Source: Moorena sp. SIO3I8 (lineage in GTDB: Bacteria; Cyanobacteriota; Cyanobacteriia; Cyanobacteriales; Coleofasciculaceae). From it: DNA of 64,000 bases. Both the position numbers and the translations under genes were made by a program. Position 1 is the stretch's first letter; every line of letters starts with the position of its first letter. Positions 27,361-37,800 of this stretch are shown in pieces. The notes under the pieces are model-generated. The model saw only the letters and a list, made by a program, of their open reading frames with translations. It made no database searches and was not told where the DNA came from. Where the stretch lies: contig NZ_JAAHHW010000001.1 in assembly GCF_010692325.1 (NCBI RefSeq), positions 62,001 to 126,000 on the forward strand, read 5' to 3'.

Positions 27361-30300
27361 CTAACTCAACCGACCGAGCATGGCTTCCACTTCCTCATCG
27401 CTGAGGTTGTAAACCTGCTGACGCAGAAACATTTCCTCAACATCCTGGCTCTGGTTTGGAGGTTGATCAATTACGGGCTTATTCTGGGTTTGAATGGCCT
27501 TCGCTAATTCTGCGGCTGTGGAATAGTCAAACAGAGCATCGGGACCCAAATCGACACCAAAAATATCTCGAATGCGGGACGTCACCATAATTGCTTGCAA
27601 AGAATCACCATTGAGTTCGAAGAAGTCGTCCTCAAGTCCAATATTCTTCACCCCAAGCACTTGACAAAATATCTCAACCACTTTTGCTCCGGTATCCGCT
27701 GAAATCCCTTGTTGGGATTCAAACGAACCTTGGACCGTCTCAGTTCCCTCCACTCTGTGAGATTGCCATTGGGCTGCCGTAAATTCCCGCAGTTCAGGCA
27801 AAGCGCTTTCCTTGAAACGCACCATTGTCTTCGCTTTGTTCTGGGCCCGAACCCCGGCAAAATCCTGGGTAGACACTAGAACCTGGGGTAAGGATTGGTT
27901 GAGGATGCGTCGGAAGGCTTCAGCTCCTTCAACTCCACTCATCCCCTGACGCAGCTCAGGATGAAGATCTGGAGGGGCAACGGGACTTGATGAAGTCTCG
28001 TAAACTTCAGCGGTCACTTTCTTCAAGGTAAAACCTTCAATGCTGGCACAAGTCGCACCCGTAGAATCTAGCAACAAAATGTCCACAGAGAGAGTTGCCG
28101 CACCCGATTGGCCCTTATCTAAATAACGGGCATAGGCTGTTATTTGCTGGGGCAGGGGGTGATAGAGTCGCAGTTTCTTATAGCTAAAGGGCAAATAAAA
28201 AGCCTCAGGAGTCGAAGCAAAGCTCGTCGCCAAATCCAACATGGCCGGATGGAGATGGTAATGCTCCAAATCCTTTTTATATTCGTCGGGCAAGATAACT
28301 TCTGTCAAGGCTTGGTTCTGCCCAACAAAGATATTCGACATTGATTTGTACCAACGCGGACCCACACAAACATCACCAAAACATTTTAGTTCCTTTATGC
28401 TTGCCGCAACTCCCATCTCTCTGGGCCGCTCCTGAGTAAGAGACCGCTTTAAAGCTTCCAGATTATATGCTATGGTTTTGTTATCCTCTGGCAATAGGGT
28501 AACCAGATTTCCCCGAGCATTTTCATACCAACCTGTCTCGGGCTCCAAACTAAAGATAGTGAAGTCGCAAGCCGTTTCCCTTTCTTCAAGGACAATTCTT
28601 ACTTCCTTGTGGGTAGATTCGGGAACTAATAGGGGTTCCAGGAAATAAACCCCCCGCAGCTCCACGCTGGTGCAGGGTTGCCAATCCTGATAAGCTGCCC
28701 GAGCAAGCTCCAGAAAACCGGTACCCGGCACTAGGGGGCGATCGCCCAATCGGTGTTCGGCCACAATCCAATGGCGTTGGGTGGAAAGCCTAGCATGATA
28801 AACTCTTCGCCCAGGTCCAGCATCTACGCAATATTCAAAGAGGGGATGGTTAACCCAGGTTTGGCGAGGTGCCGCAATGCTCGAATCCATCAGCAGGCGC
28901 ATGGCAGCCCCCGCTTCGCTCCAAATCCCCCAGTTTATAGAACAAACAAAAGTATCGCTCTGTGAGTTCATTCGATGGGCAAAAACATCCTGAAAAGCAT
29001 TAGCTGCACAGTAGTCTGCTTGCGCATAAAGCCCAATGGTAGAAGCAAGAGAAGAACTCATGACGAAGAAATCTCGCTGGGGATTATCGGTCAATTCAAA
29101 CAGAAACTGAGTTCCCCATACCTTAGGTTGAAACACCCGATGGGTCTTTTCCGGGGTTTCCAGCTGCATCAAGCCATCGTCCAGAACCATAGCGCAATTG
29201 ATGACTCCATTGATGGCACCGAAGTGAGTTTCAACTGCGGCAATTTGGGTTTTGAGAGCATCGCGATCGCCGATATCGGCGGTCAAAACCTGCACCTGGC
29301 CTCCAAGCTGCTCGATCTCCAGAAGGCGACGTATGCGATGGCGGGTAATTTCTTCTGGATCTGCCTCCCTATCCCAAGCTTCCCCAGCTCGCGCCGGAAA
29401 CTGGGCTATAATCAGGGCTGTATCCGTTGCGGCTTGGTTCTTGGAATCTTGAGGTAAGCTTTCCACCAGAGCGAATCCTTGCTCCCTCAAAAGAGTTTCC
29501 CAAGTGGATTGGCTTAAGAGAGGCGAACGCTGACGAAGATGCCGATCTTCAAACTGCCACCAGCCTTTGGACAAACCCCAAACCATATCTACCCAAGGTG
29601 GGGTGTGAGTGGCCTCCACTAGTACGAGGGTTCCACTAGGAACCAGGAGGGACTGGAGATTGAAGAGGGTACTCTCAATCTGAGGGGTTGCATGAACCAC
29701 ATTGAGGGCCAAAATTATGTCAAAATGACCTAATTTAAAGCCCCAATCCAGAGGATTGTCAGAAATATCAAACACCTTAGTTTCGATGAAATCAAATCCC
29801 CATTCTTGGCTGCGTTGTTTGAGCTGTTCTACGAAGGTAGGACTGATATCCGTAGCCCAGTACTCGCACTCAACCCCCTCTAACTGCTTCAAAGCTGAGG
29901 CTACTACCTCGGTAAGCAAGCCATTGCCTGCACCCACTTCGAGAATGCGTAGAGGACGCCCTTGCTGCTGGGAAGCCAGCTTGGCTACCAATTCTGCTGC
30001 CACCTGACGATAGATGGGTTCCCTACTGTGTTCAATGGTGTTTTCCATGGTTTTGGCTAAAAAGTCGGAGCGTCCTTCAGGGTAAAGCACGCTAATAGCC
30101 GGAATCTTTCCAGTCAAGGCAGCAGAGTAATGGATCGCACAATGGTCTAAGAGTTCAACCAAACCCCGAAAATCTGGATAATGACGACGCAGGTTTGCAC
30201 TTAGCTCTTCGGGTTCCTTGACCCGATCTGCCTTAGCTCCGAGGTAATAGAGACCATCCTTATAGCTAATAATTTCTGCTGCCATTAGTAAGTCGAGGAT

Positions 30301-31851
30301 ATAAAGAACGCATCCCTCTAACTCCGGCAAAACCCTTAGGCTTTCCAAAATAGCTTTATACGAAAGACTTTGGGAAGAATCGGTTTGTACAAAGGCAGTC
30401 TTTACATAATTGAACCCATGGGCGCAGCACAAGTCCGTTAATTTTTCGGTCAATCCTGGATAATCGGAGATTGCTGCAATAGCTAGTTGATCAGAAAGCT
30501 TAGCTTCAACCTTTCGCAATTCCTCAATCGAGGAACTTAAATCCGGCAACCGCTTCTGCTTCAAAATTCCTTCCCAGGAATCCCGATCAGGAAATGACGA
30601 GCGGGTGAGGAGAGCAATTTTCCCTGCGTAGTACTTTGCCAGGAAGGTAGCCAGGGTAAGTCCAACTCCCCCTAGTCCTCCTGCAATCAGGTAAACCCCA
30701 CCCTGTCTCAGTCGGGGTTCGGTTCGATCGTTGCTGCTCTCTGGGAGCTGCAGCGATTTGTAGGTTCGTGCCAACCGAGTTTCTTCCCGATAGGCAATGA
30801 CTGCATCCTCCTCAGGGGCAACCGCTTCCGCCAAAATCCGATCGAGAAGGTTTTGTCTCTGAAGTTGGTTTTTTGGTAGCTCTATATCAAGACTGCGGCA
30901 GTTGATTTTGGCATATTCTTGGGGAATGACTAGGGCAGGACCAAGAAGAAGTGCTTTAGCTGGACAAGGTAGATCGCTTGGTTCAATTCCATGAAGATTT
31001 GTGGATATAATAGTTAAATTTGCTGTTGCTTGGGGACCTAATGCTTGTACCAAAAAAAGGAGGGAGTTAAAGACAACCTCTGGGTTGGGTTCTGTTTCAG
31101 GAGCAGTAACAGACCCAAAGTGGCAAATCTGTTGAGGGGTGCTATGACGTTGCTCCAAAATTTGGAACAGATCCCGATAGTGTTGGGCTCTATCGGGGTT
31201 CAGGCAATAGTCCCAATCTGAGAGGGCTTTAAATTCAGCACCTGGTTGAAGTTTTACCGTAGCCACCCCGATTTCAGCTTCCCGCAGATATCGGGCGAAA
31301 CCCTCTCCAATGCTGCAATCATCCAAAAACAGCAACCAGAACTCTCCCCGTTGGGCGATGGTAGCAGGGCTAACAGGGGCTAAGGGCAGCTTCTGCTCCC
31401 AGTGAGGCCGATAGAACCATCCTCCCAGATCAGGCTGTTTGGATAGGGGGAAAGGGGTAATCGGTTTTGCTATGGGAGTAGGAACCGATTTAGCAACAAT
31501 CGGACCAGCCGGTTTAGCCCAATAGCGTTGGCGATCGAAGGGATAGGTGGGAAGAGGCACTCGCCTTGGGGCTGCGTCACCCTGGAAAGCAGCCCAATCA
31601 ATGGAACTGCCTCCACACCAAGCCTGAGCCAGAATATGACCGATGACTTCTTCACTGTCCTGAGGAAGGCATCCGACGCTGAAAACCTCAATTCCAGGAG
31701 AGTCATCCACAAGAACCGTCGGTCCGAGATAAATCGGTAATTGTTCCGGGGTCAGGGAAAATTGGGAAGTTGCCTGAGAGGATGGCTGTTGACTCCAAGA
31801 GTTCAGTCCTCCTCTTGAGCCATAATGATTGCTTGAGATCGGTCGAGGCAA
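27361..31851 (-). CDS. PKS module lacking KS-AT: [AT end]-KR(MT)-DH-carrier
   Basis: About 1496 residues. The first ~110 are the tail of an acyltransferase (WCGGSSIDWAAF ... LPTYPFDRQRYW) with no KS or AT core before it. Then come KR (GGLGGVGL near 390) interrupted by a methyltransferase (LEVGAGNGLLTEV near 635; ALNVVHATP), the second half of KR (GVINCAMVLDDG; SSSLAS...YCAAN near 930), DH (HRLGDRPLVPG near 1034; HPAMLD) and a carrier (NGDSLQAI near 1412). The DH second motif ends in Ser rather than Gln/His. The longest frame opens with TTG at 31851 and overlaps the previous gene by 49 bases out of frame; the first ~30 residues are unlike any PKS. The start is therefore doubtful, and the gene is probably a deletion product. 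Confidence 0.85.
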   Translation of the reverse strand: MPRPISSNHYGSRGGLNSWSQQPSSQATSQFSLTPEQLPIYLGPTVLVDDSPGIEVFSVGCLPQDSEEVIGHILAQAWCGGSSIDWAAFQGDAAPRRVPLPTYPFDRQRYWAKPAGPIVAKSVPTPIAKPITPFPLSKQPDLGGWFYRPHWEQKLPLAPVSPATIAQRGEFWLLFLDDCSIGEGFARYLREAEIGVATVKLQPGAEFKALSDWDYCLNPDRAQHYRDLFQILEQRHSTPQQICHFGSVTAPETEPNPEVVFNSLLFLVQALGPQATANLTIISTNLHGIEPSDLPCPAKALLLGPALVIPQEYAKINCRSLDIELPKNQLQRQNLLDRILAEAVAPEEDAVIAYREETRLARTYKSLQLPESSNDRTEPRLRQGGVYLIAGGLGGVGLTLATFLAKYYAGKIALLTRSSFPDRDSWEGILKQKRLPDLSSSIEELRKVEAKLSDQLAIAAISDYPGLTEKLTDLCCAHGFNYVKTAFVQTDSSQSLSYKAILESLRVLPELEGCVLYILDLLMAAEIISYKDGLYYLGAKADRVKEPEELSANLRRHYPDFRGLVELLDHCAIHYSAALTGKIPAISVLYPEGRSDFLAKTMENTIEHSREPIYRQVAAELVAKLASQQQGRPLRILEVGAGNGLLTEVVASALKQLEGVECEYWATDISPTFVEQLKQRSQEWGFDFIETKVFDISDNPLDWGFKLGHFDIILALNVVHATPQIESTLFNLQSLLVPSGTLVLVEATHTPPWVDMVWGLSKGWWQFEDRHLRQRSPLLSQSTWETLLREQGFALVESLPQDSKNQAATDTALIIAQFPARAGEAWDREADPEEITRHRIRRLLEIEQLGGQVQVLTADIGDRDALKTQIAAVETHFGAINGVINCAMVLDDGLMQLETPEKTHRVFQPKVWGTQFLFELTDNPQRDFFVMSSSLASTIGLYAQADYCAANAFQDVFAHRMNSQSDTFVCSINWGIWSEAGAAMRLLMDSSIAAPRQTWVNHPLFEYCVDAGPGRRVYHARLSTQRHWIVAEHRLGDRPLVPGTGFLELARAAYQDWQPCTSVELRGVYFLEPLLVPESTHKEVRIVLEERETACDFTIFSLEPETGWYENARGNLVTLLPEDNKTIAYNLEALKRSLTQERPREMGVAASIKELKCFGDVCVGPRWYKSMSNIFVGQNQALTEVILPDEYKKDLEHYHLHPAMLDLATSFASTPEAFYLPFSYKKLRLYHPLPQQITAYARYLDKGQSGAATLSVDILLLDSTGATCASIEGFTLKKVTAEVYETSSSPVAPPDLHPELRQGMSGVEGAEAFRRILNQSLPQVLVSTQDFAGVRAQNKAKTMVRFKESALPELREFTAAQWQSHRVEGTETVQGSFESQQGISADTGAKVVEIFCQVLGVKNIGLEDDFFELNGDSLQAIMVTSRIRDIFGVDLGPDALFDYSTAAELAKAIQTQNKPVIDQPPNQSQDVEEMFLRQQVYNLSDEEVEAMLGRLS

Positions 31852-34800
31852 ACTAGCTCTGGTGCCACGTTGTTCAATTTTGCAGGCAGCAGTTGCGAGG
31901 TTTTACTGTCAGTAATAATGATCTCAAGCTCTGTATCTTGCACGATAAAACGGATTCGGGCTGCTGGATCTTCTGGGTTGAGAGGAACATAGCATGCACC
32001 AGCCTTAAGAATTGCAAGTTGGGCAATAATGCTGTCGATTCCACGTTCAAGGTAGATCCCGATCGGCATTTCTGGTTTCACACCCAGGGTTTTCAAATAT
32101 CGAGCCAGCTGATTGGCCTTGACGTTCAGTGCCTCGTAGGAAAGTATCTGTTGGCCATATATTAGTGCAACTGCTTCTGCTTTTTCTTTAGCTTTGATTT
32201 CAAATAATTCGTGGACTGTCTTCTCGCGTGGGTATGGAATCTGGAAATTGTTAAGCCCCGCACCTATCAGTTCCATCTGTTCAGACGCCTCTAGGATTGG
32301 CACCTGCTGAATACTTTGACTCGAATCGATGCTTAGAGATTGCAGCAGAGTTACAAAGTTATTTGTTAATCCCTCGATTGTTGATGACTTAAACAGATCG
32401 GTGTTGTAAACTATATAGCCAGTTAATCCATCTTCAACCTGGAACAAATGTATCTCCAGATCAAAGCGTGCAGTGTATTCTTCAAAGGTTTCCAATGCGA
32501 CATTGAGACCTGGCAAGATTGGTGGCTCCATTGGCGCGTTCTGAAGAGCAAAAATTACTTGCACTAGCGGATTTTGGCTGCTGTCTCTTTCTGGGGCAAG
32601 AGCCTCAACCACTTGCTCAAAAGGAAAGTCCTGGCGTGCATAAGCTGAAAGCGAGACCTGGCGTACCTGTTGCAACAAATCTGTTAAAGTCATGTCTCCA
32701 GAAACGTGGCAACGAAGTATTAGCGTGTTGACGAAGAAGCCAATGAGATGCTCGATTTCACGGCGGTTGCGGTTGGCAATTGGTGTTGCAATGGCTAGGT
32801 CTTCCTGACCTGAGTATCGATAGAGCAGAAGGAAAAAGGCCGCTACCAAAGTCATGAAGAGAGTTACACCGTGATCACGACTTAGCCTTTGGAGAGATGT
32901 TGTTATCTCGGGCTTAAGGCCAAACTGCACCGCTTTACCAACAAAGCTTTGAACCGCTGGACGTGGATAATCTTTAGGCAATTGTAAGGGAACAAGTCCT
33001 GCTAATTGGTCTTTCCAGTAAGCCAGCTGACTCTCCCGTACCTTACCCTGTAGCCAGGCCTGCTGACCTACAGTGAAATCAGTGTAACGAATTGGCAGTT
33101 CAGGAAGGTGCAACGCCTCTGCTGTTGTAGCTGCATGGTAGTACTGACCAAGTTCGCGGTTAAACACCCCAATCGACCACCCGTCGGCTATGATATGATG
33201 CAGATTGACGAAGAAAATGCGTTCCTCATCTGTGAGTCGAACCAGTGTAAAGCGAAAAAGTGGTCCGTTGTTGAGATCGAAATGCCAGAGATATTCGGTC
33301 TTCGCTATCTCTACAATTTTTGTTTGGGTCTCACTATCCCCCATACCTGTGAGGTCAATAATGTTAAGCCCTACTTCCACCGATGTCTCTATCCTTTGCA
33401 CTGGATAGCCATTGACAACAGGGAAACTGGTACGTAGCGATTCTTGACGCTCAACAATGGTATTTAGGGCATTTGCTAAGATCTCCTCATTAAGGAATCC
33501 TTCAATGCGATAGGCGATCGGAATGTTGTAAGCTGGGTTGCCCGGAGCGAAATTGTTAAGAAACCAAAGACGTCCTTGAGCAAAGGAGAGGGGTACATCG
33601 CCCTCTCGCGAAACGGGAAAAATCTGGGGTAGGACCTCGGCAGGAGCACGGCGCATAGCTGCGATCCGGTCACTCAGTTGTGCTATTGTTCGAGCTTCAA
33701 ACAGAGCTGATAATTGCAGTTCGACCGAGAATACTTTACGAATACGAAAGATAGCTTGGGTTGCTCGGAGGGAGTGCCCGCCGATTTCAAAGAAGTCCTC
33801 ATGCAAACTGACCGACTCTAACCCAAGCACTTCGCACCAGATCGCCTGAAGAATTTCCTGTTCAGGAGTGTTCAGTTTTGTTGCTAGAGGCTCTTGAGTT
33901 AACAGCATTTCGGCCTGTGAATCCTCTAAGATATTACCGATAGGGTTGCTGGGATAATCTGGGTCTAACGGTACGTAACCTCCATTTGCTTCGGGGGTGC
34001 GCTTGTCCTGGTGCTCAAACAACTGGTGGATGGACATATCCTGGGCATAGTCGGCATATGCGTCATTCCACTCCTTCAGCAATTCTCGACCTTCTGGTTC
34101 TGTGGAGAGAGGCAACTGTGACAGTGGTGCCTCTGGATTTGCGGCTGCGCCCAATAATAAAGTTTGGAAATGACCCAGCCAGAGCCGAATTGTTTGGGAG
34201 TCGAATAGATCGCTATTGTAATCGCACATCACAATCAGCTCGCTGTTTGTCTGAAAAATATCGAAAACCAGATCAAACTTAGCTCCCTTCCCATGATTCG
34301 GTGCCAATTCAACTTCCAGACCCCAAAATTCTGGATCGGCGCTAATTTTGTTTAAATTAAATGTAGTTCCAATTAGGGTAGTTCGACTCAGAACGCGCGG
34401 TAGCTGTAACTTTTGACTTAAGTCGATAAAAGGATAAATTTGATGGTCGTAACCATTCAAAAACACCTTTTTGACCGTACTAGCATAGTCTTTAAACTTC
34501 GGATCGGAACCCACCTTCACGCGCAATGGCAAGAGATCGGCACAGTGACCCACCATATATTCACAACCTGCAGACAGTTGTCCTGCTGTGGGAATGCCTA
34601 CAACAATGTCGTTCTGATCGCTCAACCGATGTAGCAACAAGATAAATCCAGCTAGCAGCGTTGTAAACAGGGTGCATTGACATTGCCCACTCAGGCTTTT
34701 GAGGCGATCGCACAGAGATTTACCCAGTTTCAGAGTTTTGCGATCGCCCCTGTATCGATTGACCAATGGTCTCTGGCGATCGGTGGGCAAATCCAGTACA

Positions 34801-37800
34801 GGAACGGAATCAGCAAATTGCTGCAACCAATAAGCCTCCGCAGAGGCCATTTCCGGACTTTGCCGCCGAGCCTCAATCCGTCGAACGTACTTGCTATATT
34901 GCATGGGTTCCGGCAGATCGTAGGAAACCCCTTGGCACTGCGCTGAATAAATTACACCCAGTTCTCGAAACAAAATTTCCATGGACCAACCATCAACAAC
35001 CAGGTGATGAAAAGTTAGAACCAAAATATGGTGTTCTTCCGAGAGCTTTACAACCAAAGGGCGGAACAAAGGACCGACTTCAAAATCAAAAGTTTTTCCG
35101 GCTTCTTGCACCAAAAACTGGGATACTTCTGGATCGCGCAAGTCATTATCTAAACCAGAAAAGTCCACCAGAGGAATATCTAAGCCCCCGCTCGGAGCAA
35201 TCCGCTGGTAATCTCCCGTTGGGCTAAAAGTGCTTCTGAGGGCTTCGTGACGATTGACCAATTCCCTGACTGCCTTGCCCATCACCTCCAAATTCAACTG
35301 GCCCCGCAAGTGAATCACCATCGATTCGTTGTAAGCTTTGGATGCTCCCTCTGCTATTTTAGAGGCCATCCAGACTGCTTTTTGGGGTTCTGTAAGGGGT
35401 AGCTGAACCTCTTTTTTGTCTTCATCACTCGGCTTACTTAGCTTAGATGGCGAACTCGGTAAAAATCCCCCTGCTTGCATATCTTCTATACTTGCTTTTA
35501 CCGCCCGAATAATCTGTTCGATATCTTCATCGGTATGAGCCGTAGACAAAAGCAGGTTGCGCACTTCCGCCACGTAAATCCCTCGCTCCAGCAAATGATA
35601 AAAAAGCAAATTCATCCAGAGGTGCTCCGGGTAAGTAAACCGGAACAATGACCCGAAATGAACTACCTGAATTGGCAACTGCTTTTCCCTGAAGTAATCA
35701 TTGAGATGGTTGGCTAATTTCGTGGTTTTCTTTGTTAACTCCGCTTGCAGTTGGGGTCCTTGGTCTTTGATGTGGTTGAGAACTGCCCATACAACACTCA
35801 TTACAAGGGGATTCTTGAAAAAGGTGCCTGCAAAAAACGTGACGTCTGGGGAGGGAGAAGACTGATCTCCATAACTCCAAAATCCACCGTCCAATGCGTC
35901 CATAAAACTAGCCTTACCAGCTACTGCTCCAATGGGCAGTCCAGCTCCCAAGGCCTTGCCATAGGCAGTAATATCAGCTTTAATCCCCCACAATGCCTGG
36001 ATGCCGCCGGGGTGCATCCGAAAACCTGTAATTACCTCATCTATAATCAATGCAACTCCCGTTGAGAGGGTTAATTCTCTGAGCTGGTGCAGGAACTCTC
36101 GGGGTTGTAAATCCGGCTTACGACTCTGTACTGGCTCTACTAAAACAGCTGCCAACTCGTGGGCATGAGCTTTGATAATATCCAGAGATTTGGGATTTCC
36201 GTAGTCAAGCATTATGACTTGTTCTGCCTTATGCTTTGGAACTCCTAGAAAAGCTGGAATGGTACGGGATGTTCCGTCTTGATTATCTATTTTGCCGACC
36301 AACAGCTCGTCTGAATGTCCGTGATAAGAATTAGCAAAAAAAGCAATTTTAGTGCGTCCTGTAGTGGCTCTGGCTATCCTGATTGCTCCCATCACTGCTT
36401 CGGTGCCTGAGTTGCAAAAGCAAACCCGCTCTTGACCAGTTAGCTCGCACATTAACTCGGCAACTTTGCTTATAAGATGCGGTTGCGGACCATTTTGGAG
36501 CCCTCGTTGAATGTGCTCTTGGATAGCCTCGATAACAAAAGGTGGCGAATGACCAAATAAGAGCGGACCAAACCCCATGGTCAGGTCTATATACTCATTG
36601 CCATCAACATCCCAGATTCTCGCACCAGCTCCGCGCTGAATGTGGAGGGGATATATCATCTCCTTGATAGAGCTATCGAACCATTTGGCTGCCCTAGGAT
36701 TAGCTAATACTTTACGAGCAGCTTGGGTCAATTGTTTTGATTCTTGGGTGCGTTGGACTACTCGAGCTATTAAGCCATCCAAATGTTGTTGCTGCTGGAC
36801 AGTGAAGCCTGCACCTTCTGATTTCTTGGTTCCCTGTTTAGACACCAGCTTGGAGGAACTAGACCCACTTACTTGAGCCAGTATCACCACCTGTCCCAGG
36901 TTATCGTCTGCTTCAACATCTGGCAGTATCGCTACCGAACTAAAACCACTCTCCTGCAAAAGCTGCAGCCATTGCCTTTTATCGATCAGGGGGTGATCCG
37001 ATCGCAGATCCACATCCGCAAATCGCCACCATCCCTTTAACAACCCAAATGTTAGGTCAACCCACCGTTGTCGATGGGTTCCCTCTAAAAGCACTAAGAC
37101 TCCCCCTGGTGCTAACAACTGCCTCACATTCGCCAAGGTCTGCCTCATGTTCTGCGTGGCATGCAACACATTTGCTGCTATCACCACATCTTGGCAATGA
37201 GGCTCAAATCCCTGCAAGCTGGGGTCTTGTTCAATATCGAGAGCTTGATACTCCACAAACCGATAGTCCCCAAAACGCTCCTGAGCCAATGCAGTGAACA
37301 GATCTCCCACATCGGTAAAACAATATTGAGTTCGATCCTCTGGCAGATGGGGTAAGAGGTAACTGGTGGTGCCCCCTGTCCCAGCACCAATTTCCAAGAT
37401 CCGCAGTTCCCTTTGCTGGGGAGCCCCTGCCACTGCCGTGGTTACCACCTGCTGCACTAGCTTGTTGAACACCTGAGCCCTTGGAGAATCTTGATACAGT
37501 TGGGTAGCGGTGCTCGTGTCCCAAGCAGGAAACATCAATTTCACCGGATCCACTGCTCCTCGCAACACTGAACTGAGCTGGGAGCCACAGCGATACAATA
37601 ACTGCCATTCTGGCAGCTGCTGCAGAGCAGGACTATTCTGTAGGGCAGGGTCATCACACGTCGGCAACGGTTGCAGTACCTGCCATTGACCCTGATGTGG
37701 TTTGAGGATTCCTTCCGATGATAAAATCTGTAGCAATCGAACCAACAACCGCTGATGTTGGGGCACAACTCCCAACCGTTGAGCCACCGTAGCTAAACTA

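Noticed and set aside
29427-29639. Plus-strand open frames opposite the PKS/NRPS genes
   Set aside because: All overlap long minus-strand assembly-line genes with recognisable domains and lack protein-like composition; treated as shadows.
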